Shown here: in pieces, positions 10,993-23,549 of the stretch
How positions within the stretch are numbered: position 1 is the first letter of the stretch
How the letters are laid out: each line of letters starts with the position of its first letter
Translations under genes and position numbers: made by a program
The notes under the pieces: generated by a model
Seen by the model: only the letters and a program-made list of their open reading frames with translations
Told to the model about the DNA's origin: nothing
Database searches by the model: none
Assembly: GCA_020283715.1 (NCBI GenBank)
Contig: JAIQCW010000241.1
Span: forward strand, 1 to 64,000
Source of the DNA: Cytauxzoon felis
Lineage: Eukaryota; Apicomplexa; Aconoidasida; Piroplasmida; Theileriidae
Reading direction: 5' to 3'
Length of the DNA stretch: 64,000 nt

Positions 10993-12123
10993 ATGTATAC
11001 CTTGGCCCTAGTTAGACACGGTAAGATAATTTTTAATATTTTTAAATAATAAATTATCTAGGAGAGAGTGTCATGAATAAAGAGAATAGATTTTGCGGAT
11101 GGATTGATGTCGATTTGAGTCCTACCGGAGAATCTGAAGCTATGTAAGGAAGATTTACATATTTTCATATAATATAATTAATATTAAATAGATCTGCTGC
11201 CGAATCACTGAAAGAAGCTAATCTCAAATTTGGATATTTATTTACGTCCGCACTTAAAAGAGCCATAGACACATCCAAGATCATACTCAAATACCTAAAT
11301 CAAGACAACATACCATCAGAATCTACATGGAGGTATGTATATTAATATTATTTAATTCCGACGTTAGCATATTTTGATAAATATGCCAATGGGATGCGCA
11401 GAACTATATGATATAGGATCCCAGATAACATAACTCATTTAATAACAAATACAGGTTGAATGAAAGACATTACGGCAGCTTGCAAGGGTTGAATAAATTG
11501 GAAGTTGTCGACAAATATGGAGAAGATCTAGTTAAGTTGTGGAGACGTTCATATGATATTCCACCGCCACCATGCGATGTGACCAGCGAGTATTACCCCG
11601 GTAATAACCCAAAGTATGACGATATTCCAAGGGATCAAATACCAAATGGAGAAAGTCTAAAATTGACAATGGAACGTGTGGTCCCATTTTGGATCTCAAA
11701 CATTGCGCCTGAACTCAAGAAGGGGTTACCGGTACTCATAGTAGGTATGTTTGGTCCTGCATCTGCAGATATTTGAATGGTCCAAGTTTGTTTGTCACAG
11801 ATTCAGATGAATATCTGATGTGTAGAACAATGCATTAGGCATGAGGATGATTTACCTAGTTTCATTGTTCTTTATAGCGCACGGGAACAGTTTAAGGGCA
11901 TTAGTCAAGCATCTAGTGAAAATGACCGACGAAGAAATGCTGGATTTCAATATACCTACTGCCGTGCCCATGGTGCTTGAATTGAACGAAGATCTTACGC
12001 TTAAATCAAAACGCTTCTTATTGGACGAGGAGGAACTAAAGGTATGTTATTTAAATAATATCTCTATATGTTCGATAGGCAAAAATGGAAGCCGTGGCAG
12101 CCCAAGCTAAAAAAAAAGCATAA
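10993..12123 (+). CDS. PGM1: Phosphoglycerate mutase (2,3-BPG-dependent)
   Basis: Six exons: 10993-11020, 11062-11143, 11192-11332, 11455-11744, 11878-12041 and 12079-12123. They sum to 750 nt, 249 aa, the usual dPGM length. It interconverts 3- and 2-phosphoglycerate in glycolysis. The catalytic LVRHG motif is split by intron 1. It is followed by [24 protein letters not shown] and the second histidine in [14 protein letters not shown]. The C-terminus is Lys/Ala-rich, as in the family. Introns 1 and 2 are about 40-50 nt; introns 3 and 4 exceed 100 nt. Enolase, the next glycolytic enzyme, is also in this window. Confidence 0.96.
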
Positions 12124-12931
12124 AAACATTTTATTTCACTGTAACTTTTATTTATATGTTTATGTGTTAATTTGTTACTTTATATGTGTGACTATAATTT
12201 GATTTGGAGTGACACTACAATGTTTGATGGGAATTTCATATTCCGTGATTCCACGACATATATTTTATGAAATTTATTTCAGAACTGTTAGATGTATTTC
12301 TTTCATGGCTCAGTTTATCTAATAATATCGGAGCAGCATGCTCTATTCATTTTGTAAATCTATAAATTGGTACTGATTGCTGTTTATCATTTAGACTGAA
12401 TTAATCAAATTTTAATACTTATACAGATAAATTCTAAAATGTTTTAGTATCATTTCTGAAATGTTTAGTTTAAAGACATGCGTCATACCCTGTATGACAC
12501 TCTCATTATCATGTTCCATATTACTTATAACTATTGGCTTTGCGTTAAGAAGTGAATGGGATCTACTGGAACTTGATCCTAAACTTAAAGAATCTACATC
12601 AATAGTATCTTTCATAACAGCGGGGGTAAGCTAATCTTAAGTAGTTCGTACCGTATGCGTTCCTAGTCCCTCCAGATAATCCTTTTTATTTATTTATTTC
12701 TTCAGTTCCCTGAGATTAATCTGCTTAAAATATGTTTGATTATATCAGGAAACTGGAAAAGAAATGAATAAACAGGTGGACGTTTCAACGTATTTACCAT
12801 GAAAACGCATCATCACTTTAAAGTGATTCAATTCATATAAACACCTCTATTACTATAGATTCACGGTATTGTATTTATATCATGTTTTATATACAAGCTG
12901 AAGAAATTTTAATATCTACTATAAACTAAAT
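12124..12931. other. Intergenic, with small candidate ORF 12412-12615 (-)
   Basis: Spacer between convergent PGM and hydrolase genes. A 67-codon minus-strand frame (12412-12615) starts MKDTIDVDSLSLGSSSSRSH and is not repetitive, but it has no domain and no confirmed splice partner. It may be a small gene or the 3' exon of one. Nothing else is recognisable. Confidence 0.35.
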
Positions 12932-14232
12932 TTAATCATCATTATCACAACTAATACGTGAAGCTAGGAATTGTCGTATATTTTCATAATATAACTTGGA
13001 GTATTTCGACTCTATGTTATTGTGATTTCCTCCCTCAACCCACCAAGTTTTTATGTATTTATCGGTTAAACTAGATTGGTGTATTTCGTTTAATAGTAGA
13101 TGTTGTTGTGAGAACTTTCCTTGTGGCACCGCCGTTATATATTCTTGGTTCTGATGTTTGTGTTCTTCATTCATCAATGGATGCCGCATATTTTCCAATC
13201 TAGTCTTGAATTTTTTGAATAATAATGATTCGAATCTCTCTTTGATGACATATAATAACTGTAAATATAATTAATTTATTATGTTGAAATATTATTCATA
13301 ATTAATATGTATAAAAGTGAATATGCCACCGTAAACGTTTATCTTCGTTTATTGGTAACATCATTCCATTAAAAGTACGCATATTCAGGTCCTAAACAAA
13401 TTTCATGGGAACCTCATGGAATAGAGAATGGATAAATTGTTCACGTAAGAATGTTTATCAAGTTATAACATACTTGTATTGAATGATTAATAGGTACCTG
13501 ATTATCAGAAGTGCCATGAATTATGAGAACAGACATAATATTTATATTTTTTAGAAATTCTATGTTATTAAATGCATCAAAAGAATGTGTTTTAATCATG
13601 TTTTTAAAAAATATACGCAGTCCAGATGAAAGCGGTGAATGTAATATTAATCCACCCACTTTGTCATCAATTTTACTAGCAATATAACAAGTAGGTGCAG
13701 AACCTATCGAATTCCCATACAAAATTATACGTTCAGGATTGACTTTCAACACATCACGAACATAATTATATACGGATGTTATATTATTGTACAAATTTTT
13801 TTCTGAAGGTTTTCCAGTACTATATCCATATCCACTATAATCATAAGATATTAAATTAACTTTTAATATACAACACAGTTTGAAGTATATATAAAACATA
13901 TGCCCTATGTCCGTATTATTACCATGACTATACAATATAAAATCATTATTATATGTCTCTGGTATATGATCATCTCTTAAAAATTCGTCCATATGATACA
14001 TTAATAATACTGATATACGTTTTTTTTTAACACCCTCTAACCATATATGTGAACAACACATATTATATGGACGTAAATATGAACGGGCACATATGCGCTT
14101 ACCACGACCATTAAATACCATCAGACGACCATCAACTAATTCATAACCACGTGGTAACTTATTATTAAAGGATATGCGATTAACGATGCAGTTTTTGCAA
14201 CTATAATATGAGTAAAATAAAAGATACAACAT
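12932..14232 (-). CDS. ABHD17-like serine hydrolase (alpha/beta fold)
   Basis: At least three exons. The first (about 13468-14232) carries the fold: [11 protein letters not shown], the [20 protein letters not shown] strand-loop and the nucleophile elbow GNSIGS, followed by the acid segment [15 protein letters not shown]. After a small middle exon near 13345-13390, the last exon (12932 to about 13264) supplies the catalytic histidine in [12 protein letters not shown]. Order and spacing match the ABHD17/FAM108 family, which depalmitoylates proteins in other eukaryotes. A hydrophobic, Cys-containing N-terminus ([15 protein letters not shown]) suggests membrane association. The middle-exon boundaries are uncertain. 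Confidence 0.82.
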
Positions 14233-14734
14233 TAGCTACAGGAATAAAATATCCATATCATGGAATTTATTTACACATCGAGATAATTTAATCAGAGAAT
14301 CACCCTGCAAGTGGATAAAATAATTCTACCAACTGTGGAGATTCTCTAATTACCTATCACTCCAATTCCCTAAGATTAACTACAAGTAATTATGTTCCCT
14401 GGGCTAACATAATTTAGGTGTATTCAATATAACAGAAATATATTTCATGAATTTTTAAATGAATGCTATTTTATATCATTCATATCGGAAAAACATACCA
14501 GGATAAACAATTATATTTGTATTTTACATCAATATTATCGTCAAGCATTATACAGTAATGTTATAATATACATAATGAATTTAGATGATAATATAAATTA
14601 ATAAGACATTAAATAGACGGTAGAGATAGTAAAATGATTATTCAAAATCACTAAGTGGTGGTGTCCCTTCATCATGTAGTGACCCAAAGGGAAATGTTAT
14701 CGAATCGTAAAATGTAAAACATCTTGAAACAACT
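14233..14734. other. Intergenic spacer with a short inverted repeat
   Basis: 500 nt between two minus-strand genes. AGAGAATC near 14294 and GATTCTCT near 14340 form a short inverted repeat. No ORF or RNA gene is recognised. It should include the hydrolase promoter and the 3' UTR of nothing on the plus strand. Confidence 0.35.
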
Positions 14735-17700
14735 TCATTTTTTTTTAGGGGGAGACATATGTTTATAAATTTTATAGAGGCGTTTTATTATATGAAATTC
14801 ATGCTGAGCGTCCATACAACTTCTAATTGATTGAGCAAAACTAGTAACCATCGCGTCATACAAAATCTTTTGTATAGTGTATAAACTTGAAAATACAATA
14901 TCGAATGCTTTACTAACTTGTACAAATCTTTTAGCTCCTTCTATAACATCTTCATTGTATGTCATTTGATTATGTAATTCCAAGGCTTCTAACCATTGTA
15001 CATCAAATTTACCAATCAAGCTTATCAAACTCTTTATATTAATAAAAGAATCCAAACGATGATACATCACACGTCTTTGACCGGCACAATCCATCCAATT
15101 AACGATCCAACATAAATGATTTTCACAAAAATCAATTCTTAACAAACTACTTGAAACCCAAGTTGATAGCATACAAACACCTAATACACGACACATACGT
15201 GTTAACAATGGATTTGATGATAGATAAGAATCTACTTTTATACTGCCATCCATACCAATTAACTCATCTCCAAATGACATACAAGCATCCAATGTTGAGG
15301 TTGGAGATGATATCTGGCTTTTATCACGACGTTTCCGAGGTTTGTCAACTGTTTTTACTGTTCCATTACATATTCCATTCTTACCTTCACTATACTTGCT
15401 ATTAGCATCACCTTCATTTGCATCCTTATACATCATCTCAAATTCTGCCTGATTTACTTTAGATAAAGCAACAGAATTTGGAGATAGCTTTTCATTTTCA
15501 GATTTTCCAATAAATGCGCTTGTAGATACAAGAGATGAAAGCTCATTTGTAATTATAATATGTAAGACTTTGTGATAAATTTCGTTGGTGTCGTCGAAGT
15601 CACTGTATAATTCAAGGATAAAACGACGCTTAAATTCTGTGGCAAGTGATTTAGCACCATCATAACCATATTTACCTACATAAAAAGAAACAATGCAACA
15701 GTTATCACCGTTTCCTTTAGATATTCCAGGGCTTTCTTTATAAAATGGATGGTATGAATATCGAATAGCGCATGGATTTAAGCGTTTTGATAGGTGTTCA
15801 ATTAATTCACGACCATTAGGATGCGATACACAATTTGGTAAACGTTCACATGGACGTGGGCCACAAATCATGCATGGTACACAATCCAATGAGCAAGTCC
15901 AACTGTCACTATTCCTATGATAACTAACATTCCATATTGATATACTTTCTAAAGGTGGCAAATTTTTATCCCTCTTATCCTTTTTTACATCAGATTTCTT
16001 GTGGTCACCTGGAACGTGTAACGGAAATGATGATCCATCAATTGGGTTGTATTCATTAATATTGTTATGTTTACCTTTAAAATCAGTTTTTATAGAGCTA
16101 AATAATAAACTTGCAGTATTCTCATGCGATGACAATAATACCTTTGTCGTTTGGAAGGCATTCATTAACCTTTTATAATAATCCCTTAATTCTGGATATT
16201 GAGTGATGATGGTATACAATAGGCCATCTTTTGAATTTTGAAAATCAGATAAAATGTCCTCAAGTTTGACAGATGGCAGTTTTGTAAAAGTTGCCGCGAT
16301 ATTGTTAGATGTCGTAGAAGAAGAAGCAGCGGATGATTTTTTCATACCAGGTGTTGCAGGAGATATTCTGGATGGAGTACGTGTTACATGCGATAAATTT
16401 TCACGTAATAGGATTTCTTTCCTCCTTTTTGCAATATTTAAAACATCTGATACGGTACATTCGTCAATATTAGTATTATTGTCTACACATAATGATTCCA
16501 ATAGTTCACTTCTACCAAAATCATTTTCTTCATTTTCAAAATCAGAATACTCCTCAGTGGTTAGACCAATATTCCTCAAGACACCTTCAAGCCATAAGAG
16601 AGCAAGAGAATATCCACGCAATAAGCCGTGCTTACCGGTAGAAAAACTCTTCCTATGCATCACTCCTTGATGACATTTACACACAGTCCAATGCATTGAT
16701 TTAACATCAAGGGATATTTCTAAGGGCATCGATGTGATTAACAAAAAGAATTCTACAGCACTAGTAAAGCATTTCCATAAACCAAGCTCAGATATATAAA
16801 AATAATGCCAATAACAGCATGTTCTATTTCTTTTTTGGATATACCCTACACCTATAATCTTCAAAGACTTATTATAACGAATGTTTCCAAATGCATCCAA
16901 TTGTTCCAAAGTCCTTGTCACGTAGTCCTCAACTTCTTGGGTTACTTCAATCTTAAGATCTTTATGACATTTCCACCAACATCTTCTCCACGCTCTATGT
17001 TTCGGTACATTTTTCCAAGCATTCAGTGAATCTTTACTTATATTTGGCACAATTAGATCTACATCAGCTGATAATATTGAAAAACACTCGTCTACACCAC
17101 AACGAGGTACCGTCAATTTAAATAAATGTTGACTATGGGCTCCAAAATTAGAACCTGTCGTAAAATTTTCAATTCTTGGGTTAGTAAAACATTGAATTAT
17201 ACCATTGGGTATCTTAACACCATGCGATATTGCTACTGACGCCTCTAAAACACGTTTATTATTCACCAAGGAAGTACTTTCATCCAAATTATTCAAATAA
17301 TCACGAGAAGCAGCTTCCATTTCTGACACAATACCGTCAGCCTCTTTAAAAGTTCTAAATATACATCTAGAACAATTACACCGGCATAATTTGCCACAAT
17401 TTATACAGGTAACAGCACGAGAAAATGGTTCTATTACTTCTGTATTCATACCATTGACATATGGACGAGAAAAACAATGTACAATTCCACGTTCAGAAAA
17501 ATATTCCATCAGTCCAGTTCCTTTCGCCTTAGATGATGGAAAACACTCACCGACTACAGTAAAATCGTGATTTAAATTACGAGGCGGAAGTGTTGTGAAA
17601 CACAAGTGTGGTCCACCCTTAAATAAATACCATGCACATCTGGCACTGCAGTAACAACTTCCAATTTCATCCAATTGACGCAATATTCGTTCAATAATAG

Positions 17701-18208
17701 TATTTCGTGAATATATACCCTTCTGGCTTGATGAATCCTCACGTTCTAATGTTAATAACTTCATCAAAATGTGTTCTTCATTAATAGCACCAAGAATCCT
17801 ACTATAATATTGGCGTGCACTTGAAATTCGTGATATATTAAATTTATGGCAATAAAACCTTAACAATCCAAATCTTTCAGTTTTCCATCTAGGATATCTA
17901 TTTCCTAACTCATTAAGTAATGTCAACATGGACTCTTTATATTGCAAATCGCTCATATAATGAGTGGGTACTCTAACCCGCCTGGAATCATCTTCAACAT
18001 TGTCGATTGAAACATCAATAAATAAATCTTTCAGAGCACTAGTTATTGTGGAATCCGCATAAAATGTATCTATACGAACTAACGGAGAATGATTCACAGT
18101 TTCTGTCGGACTCGGTAAAGTAATTCGACGGTTACAAGTTGGATCAGAATCCGAATCAGATTGATACTTTAAACGAATTTTGTCATTAATTTGCAACTCA
18201 TCAGCCAT
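14735..18208 (-). CDS. Large protein with ApiAP2-like segments and Cys clusters
   Basis: 1157 aa in one exon, apparently uninterrupted. Several segments look like degenerate AP2 domains, the apicomplexan sequence-specific DNA-binding fold. One is around residue 846 (VSFYVGKYGYDGAKSLATEF, the pattern of the final AP2 strand and helix). Another is around 523 (W-x-V, then SFSTGKHGLLRGYSLAL), and a third, weaker one is around 1049 (W-x-V-x-W, RRVMYHRLDSFINI). Cys-rich clusters near residue 271 (CINCGKLCRCNCSRC) and near 770 (CSLDCVPCMICGPRPCERLP) could bind zinc. A Ser/Thr/Ala-rich low-complexity linker lies near 620-640. It ends PPKKK. A nuclear regulator is likely, but AP2 assignment is by eye. 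Confidence 0.6.
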   Translation of the reverse strand: MADELQINDKIRLKYQSDSDSDPTCNRRITLPSPTETVNHSPLVRIDTFYADSTITSALKDLFIDVSIDNVEDDSRRVRVPTHYMSDLQYKESMLTLLNELGNRYPRWKTERFGLLRFYCHKFNISRISSARQYYSRILGAINEEHILMKLLTLEREDSSSQKGIYSRNTIIERILRQLDEIGSCYCSARCAWYLFKGGPHLCFTTLPPRNLNHDFTVVGECFPSSKAKGTGLMEYFSERGIVHCFSRPYVNGMNTEVIEPFSRAVTCINCGKLCRCNCSRCIFRTFKEADGIVSEMEAASRDYLNNLDESTSLVNNKRVLEASVAISHGVKIPNGIIQCFTNPRIENFTTGSNFGAHSQHLFKLTVPRCGVDECFSILSADVDLIVPNISKDSLNAWKNVPKHRAWRRCWWKCHKDLKIEVTQEVEDYVTRTLEQLDAFGNIRYNKSLKIIGVGYIQKRNRTCCYWHYFYISELGLWKCFTSAVEFFLLITSMPLEISLDVKSMHWTVCKCHQGVMHRKSFSTGKHGLLRGYSLALLWLEGVLRNIGLTTEEYSDFENEENDFGRSELLESLCVDNNTNIDECTVSDVLNIAKRRKEILLRENLSHVTRTPSRISPATPGMKKSSAASSSTTSNNIAATFTKLPSVKLEDILSDFQNSKDGLLYTIITQYPELRDYYKRLMNAFQTTKVLLSSHENTASLLFSSIKTDFKGKHNNINEYNPIDGSSFPLHVPGDHKKSDVKKDKRDKNLPPLESISIWNVSYHRNSDSWTCSLDCVPCMICGPRPCERLPNCVSHPNGRELIEHLSKRLNPCAIRYSYHPFYKESPGISKGNGDNCCIVSFYVGKYGYDGAKSLATEFKRRFILELYSDFDDTNEIYHKVLHIIITNELSSLVSTSAFIGKSENEKLSPNSVALSKVNQAEFEMMYKDANEGDANSKYSEGKNGICNGTVKTVDKPRKRRDKSQISSPTSTLDACMSFGDELIGMDGSIKVDSYLSSNPLLTRMCRVLGVCMLSTWVSSSLLRIDFCENHLCWIVNWMDCAGQRRVMYHRLDSFINIKSLISLIGKFDVQWLEALELHNQMTYNEDVIEGAKRFVQVSKAFDIVFSSLYTIQKILYDAMVTSFAQSIRSCMDAQHEFHIIKRLYKIYKHMSPPKKK

Positions 18209-18938
18209 TATTCAATGAATTGTTTTACTTACATTTAATTATATGCGATTCTTGTTGGCAATAAGTGAATTATTTTCAAACTACTACATTTCTACTTAGG
18301 AATCCATTCAGAATATGTGTCAACTTCATTAATTATAAATTTTACATATTTATAAAAATATAAATATCTAGGACTGCAGATCCATTTTCAATGATAACTT
18401 TAGGTTGGTTACCTCAATAGCTATAACATATCCGTTCCCCAGATCAGGGTAAAGTAATTTTATTATAAAATTCTTTAATGCATGCAAATGGAATGATAAA
18501 TATCAATTTTCTTAAAAAATTAAGACTTAATTTACATTAATCTTCCAAAAGTGTTGGTCCGGACAGAATTCAAATGTGTAAACAGTTCTTATCATTTACA
18601 CCTGTGATCATAGAAGTTTACACATTCATCACTTTTAACATATAATGTACGACTATTAGTTTGAAATTCCTACGTTATTTATATCTTTTTCTTTTTATCC
18701 CCAATATTTATCATGATAGCCATAATTTAGTAGTGCGACTAATTTAATGTGGGTCTTTTTATGCATTTCTATCATATATTTGCTTAATACACCTATAACT
18801 ATTTTGTAGACTATTAATGACAACTTACATTTACTTAATCCATAAGGTCTATTTAATACGGTAAATTTTAGCAGGAAACAGGATTTTTAATGGATATGTA
18901 TTGTGATCAGTTATAGACAAAATGTAGAATTTATTTCG
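18209..18938. other. Intergenic (divergent promoters)
   Basis: About 700 nt of AT-rich DNA between the start of the 1157-aa gene (minus) and the plus-strand gene starting near 18939. It may hold a short upstream exon of the latter, whose open frame extends 5' of its ATG to 18903 but has no upstream ATG. Nothing else is recognised. Confidence 0.35.
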
Positions 18939-19669
18939 ATGCAATCCTTTAAAAGCGAGATACATCGAGCATTATTCCATCGTATGCTAATATTAGAGAT
19001 TAGAACTAATCTTATAAAAAGATTTGGAGGCACCAGACAAGAAGAATGTCGCATATTGCGAAACAAATCCTCAAAACAGTTAATTAGCGAATGGGCATAC
19101 GACATACTATCAAGATTACCATATGATTCTACTAAACAATCAGAATTTATAAAGAATGAGATAAACATTATAAATGAGAATGTACTCTCACAGGCACACA
19201 TTAAGGTGAGTCAATGAAATATACATATATTTAGCCTTATTTGACAACTAGAATCTTAGTTTAATTATGATATCATTATGTATATGGATATGTAAAAGTT
19301 ACAAAAAACAATACATATTTATTATTTTAGAAGTTATTGAAAGAAGACAAATCTTTAAGGTGGCTAGTAGATAGGATAACTAACGGTGAAAACCATGTTC
19401 CAAAACCATATTATCCATCTGTTTTATGTAATTCAATGTTGCAATATCCTTTCAAGCCTAGTGATATAGATAAATCTAGAGAGATGTATGGTCTATTGAA
19501 ATTTCCATTTTACTCTTTAACTTCGGACATATATCATGAATCATCGGAAAAGTTTAAGAAATTATCAATTAATCACATCGATGAAGATAATACAGATGTA
19601 AAGTATTCTACTAGTAACCAAATTTATTCACCTTCCGAACTTGAAACCGGATTACACAATAGAAATTAA
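18939..19669 (+). CDS. Hypothetical protein, 2 exons
   Basis: Exons 18939-19205 and 19331-19669 join in phase 0 (donor AAG|GTGAGT, acceptor TTTTAG|AAG), giving about 201 aa. The first in-frame ATG gives MQSFKSEIHRALFHRM. A helical N-terminus is followed by a segment with SEWAYDILSRLPYDSTKQSE and, in exon 2, LRWLVDRITNGENHVPKPYYP. This looks conserved, but I cannot name a family. No membrane segment or signal peptide is visible. An upstream exon is possible. Confidence 0.65.
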
Positions 19670-19849
19670 CTAGATTAAATAATAAATCATCTAACATAAA
19701 TACAAAGTATATATAGTTTTTATAACTAAATTATAAGTTATATATTAGAAAAATATGTCATTTGGGGATATGTTGTTTTTTACTGCTCATATTATATTCC
19801 TTTAATATCATGTAATGGATTCTTTTTGTAGTATACACCTATGTATATT

Positions 19850-21986
19850 TTAACATCTAATGAATTTATTAACAAGTGACTTTACATGTAACGTAAAGAC
19901 ATTCTTATAATAGAACATGGTATTGAGTGTATAGGAAAATGTGTTGAGTGATCCGAGAGCCTTGTTAATCTCATTGCGATATTGTTTATAATTCAAAATT
20001 TTAAGAGCATTGTGATGATTATTCTTATCAGTAGAAAATATATTAACTAGTGGTTCCATGCATTTCAAATCACCAGAATAAAATCCCTTAATAAAATAAT
20101 ACTTTGAAAGGTCTGGATTATTCTTAAGCTCATCCATACCTAGCTTATATAGGGATGTAATATCACCTTGTATCAGTAACTCCTTTAATATATTATGACG
20201 AATAACTTTATCATCTTCAAACAATTCGGCCAATATAGTTGATGAAGATATAAGTTCCAAAACATTCCATAAGCCGACCTAAATAAAAGATTTGAAATTG
20301 TTTTATAAGTAAATAGGATTTCTATGATTTCATATTATAGTTCAAACATTTTGTAATCAACTTACCTGTACTCCAGAATGTGCAAGTGTAAGATTAATGA
20401 ACAATGTTGTGTGTAAATCATTATTAATGTAGTAATCGAAAGATTGTACAATATTATTAACCGTAAAATGCGATTCGCTGACGATTTTATAATTTATAGC
20501 CGCCAATAATATATTTTTTTTAGAGCCCATACCGGACTCCAACATTTGGCCCTCTTTCCAATAACCATAAAGAAAACCATAATCAGCAGAAGCTTTATAC
20601 AACTGAAACAAAATTGACAAATCCTCTTTATTTGATACAACATTTAAACTTTTTTGATTAGTTTTCAACAGTTCTGCCAAGTAATATAGAGCCTCTGGTA
20701 TCTCATGGGTAGCAGCTATTTTAAAGTATTTTATTGCCAGTTTATGATTCTTGTAATGTAAATGTCCCAAATAATTAGCCGCCTCATAATCCCCTAATTT
20801 TAAAGCTCTTTCCAATAATTTTCTTCCAGTGTCTAGATCTTTCTTAACATTAATGTAGTAAAGTCCTAAATCCCGCAGGGCTTGTGGTATATTTTGGTTG
20901 GCAGCTTCTTTATATAATTCTAATGCCTTATCCTGGGTTTCTTTAGTGTTCTCATAAATTTTTGCTAATTCATACTTAGCCATAGGATCCTCATTGGATC
21001 TTGATTCCCAGTATCTAATAATATCAGAGTCCTTTTTGTACTTATTTTTATACAAGCTTATTGAATCCTTTGTTAAGCGCATCTCATCCATAGGTGTTAT
21101 ATACATTAATAAATCTTCTTGGTTCGATATCAACTTAAATACCTTTTTATAAATAGAAATGGCTGTGGATATATCCTTTATTACATCGATACCATATAAC
21201 AAGCGATATGCCAAGGCCAACATTGATGGAATATATTCCATATTCGCAGAAGACTTGAGGTACAATATAGATTTGGATTTATCAATCTCAACCCCTCCAT
21301 AAAAACCATAAGAGTAAAATATGCTTAATATGTACTGGGATCCGGGATGGCCGTGATCTGATGATTTTTTAAAATAGTCAAATGACTTCCTAATGTCATA
21401 TTTATGCCATAACATAGATTTATAACCTAAATTATGATATAAATGAGCATGTAAGCGAAGTTATTTCATGCATTCGCATAGGTATCATCATCTAATTTGT
21501 AAATCGATCCAAGGGATTTACATAACGAATGAGATGGTAAAAAGAAAATGGCACAATTATAATAGAAATCGATGATATTCATGCGAAATAACGATAACAA
21601 TCACGTTCTTGAATGTTACAAACGGATTTTAGACATACCAAACAAATGTATCTTTCCCAACTCATACCAACAGTGAACTGTAATTTCATCAACTTCCTCT
21701 GAAATTAGCTATATTATTACTTTTAGACAGATATATAACAGGTAGACTTTACCTCTTCGAAAAGTGAGAGAGATGATTTAATGTTAGGTTTAACATTCTC
21801 ATCACCGTATCTAAGATATAATTATGATTATTATACAGGATTCCAAAAGTTACCGTGTAATTAATGCCCTTTTAAAACTTTCTAGGCGCTCAGGTTCTAA
21901 ATACATTATATTTGTGAAACAATTTCATAAATACCTATCCTGGCAAAGACAACAGAGACAAGTAAGAAAATTAGGATCCTACACAT
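19850..21986 (-). CDS. HRD3: SEL1L/HRD3-like ER-associated degradation protein
   Basis: Multi-exon minus-strand gene. It starts at an ATG at 21986 with a signal peptide (MCRILIFLLVSVVFARI). Small exons follow, and the main exons end at 20357 and run from about 20278 to 19850. Sel1-like repeats are clear: FDYFKKSSDHGHPGSQYILS, MAKYELAKIYENT, AANQNIPQALRDLGLYYINV, AANYLGHLHYKN and IPEALYYLAELL. A signal peptide plus a Sel1-repeat solenoid is the layout of SEL1L/Hrd3, the lumenal adaptor of the HRD1 ubiquitin ligase. I do not see the usual C-terminal membrane anchor clearly. Exon boundaries between 21420 and 21700 are unresolved. Confidence 0.75.
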
Positions 21987-22152
21987 AGCACGAATACATC
22001 AGTATAAACAAAGACATAATGTATACATAAATATAAAATAAAATTGTAAAAACGTTTATTAAATCTACACGTTAACTCCACAGATCATTGACGCTCACGA
22101 AGCTAGAAAATGGTGCTTCTATAATTAGAAAATTGCGGCATACATATTAATG

Positions 22153-23395
22153 TTAGATAGCTGTATTCTGATCTTTCAGTACCTTAAAGAATTTGCTAAA
22201 TTGAGAGCACTTCAATGAATCCTAAAAAAAATAAATGAAAGTAAAAGGGTAAGATATTTAAGTATAAGTTGAGGAAACGTGATGAATATATTGATTTAAT
22301 CTAAAGAATTCCAACTTACATCTACTACATCTTCATCAATAAAAGCAAAGTTATCAATGTCCTTAATCTTGATATTATTAGGATCATCGTTGTGAAGGAA
22401 CCCATTAGACTTTTTAGTAACAACTTGGAAATCTTGGACCAGGTAAGATAAGTTCTTTAGTGCAGTAGCTGCTGAATCGTGTTCGATTCTATTATTATCC
22501 ACAGCGACATTATTACTTCCATCTGTATTTGAAGTTATGAGCAAATGCTTTTAAAGTTGAAAAATGAAATAATAGTTGGAATGATTGCGTTAATTTGTGA
22601 AACAGACGTACCTTTTATATTTCCAAGAGTGAATATACCATTGCTATAACTTGAAGGTGCATCCCAGGTTGGACTTTTGTTGGGTTTTAGATTGAATTTT
22701 TCAAGTACTTTACCACCTTTTCGTTCACCCTTATCTGGCATCAAACCTCGAGGGGGTATATTGGGAGCAACCGTACCACTGTACACATAAATAAAATATA
22801 TTTAATAAACAAACCTAAAGAGTTTAGTATGACTTGTGAACTTATTGTTTCCGACGATTACGCTGGTCCTAGAAAAATAATGAAATTGTGTTATTATTCT
22901 AATTATGACGTTAAAAGTAATATATTTCCAAAAGTTTTGGGGAAATCAATAGTTCCTTGACATTTGTACAAACAAATAATTTACTATAACTTACTTATGT
23001 TTGTGTGTGTGTTCGGACGGTTTAGTAGAGTCGATGACCTTAAAATTGAGATGGCATTGGTCAGACTTGAAAGATGATAGAGCAATGAATTCTAATATAT
23101 TGTGTTCCCAAAGATTAATTGAGGGTAAATTAATGGTGGTAGTAGCATTACTTGATATATCATTTGATATGATATAAGGGTGAATATTTGAATGTAACGA
23201 ATTGAAATTTGTAAGATTTTGCTTAATGTTAGCTAACAATATATTTTTAGTAATCTTACAAATTTTCATCCACTTTTCATTATCGAAATTAGCAATTTTT
23301 GACTTTAATTCAATACCACGCAACCTTTCATCAATTTCATTAAGTATTGTACTATCATTAATATTCTCTTTGGTATCTGCTAAATGTTCATACAT
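22153..23395 (-). CDS. Hypothetical multi-exon protein
   Basis: Minus strand. First exon to about 22991 encodes a helical region (MYEHLADTKENINDSTILNE, LRGIELKSKIANFDNEKW). A short exon near 22850 follows, then 22619-22779 (NIPPRGLMPDKGERKGGKVL), an exon near 22314-22540, and a final exon 22153 to about 22218 reading DSLKCSQFSKFFKVL. The closing SQFSKFF-like motif is faintly reminiscent of eIF4E-transporter-type proteins; that is only a guess. Its start lies 154 nt from the divergent SART1 gene, so the two share a promoter region. Splice joins are partly uncertain. Confidence 0.55.
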
Positions 23396-23549
23396 TTTAC
23401 TACATTATCTCCACTGATATTTCGTTTCCTATTAAAATAATTATCCCTGCGGTAAATTACAATCTACAAACTTAATACTAACTGATCTCTGTCGACAGAG
23501 TAACAACCTACTGTCGGGTATCAATGACACACTTTAGAATTAAAATAAA

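Noticed and set aside
14294..14348. Inverted repeat as a terminator hairpin
   Set aside because: Hairpin terminators are not expected for Pol II genes here, and the stem is short with a long loop.
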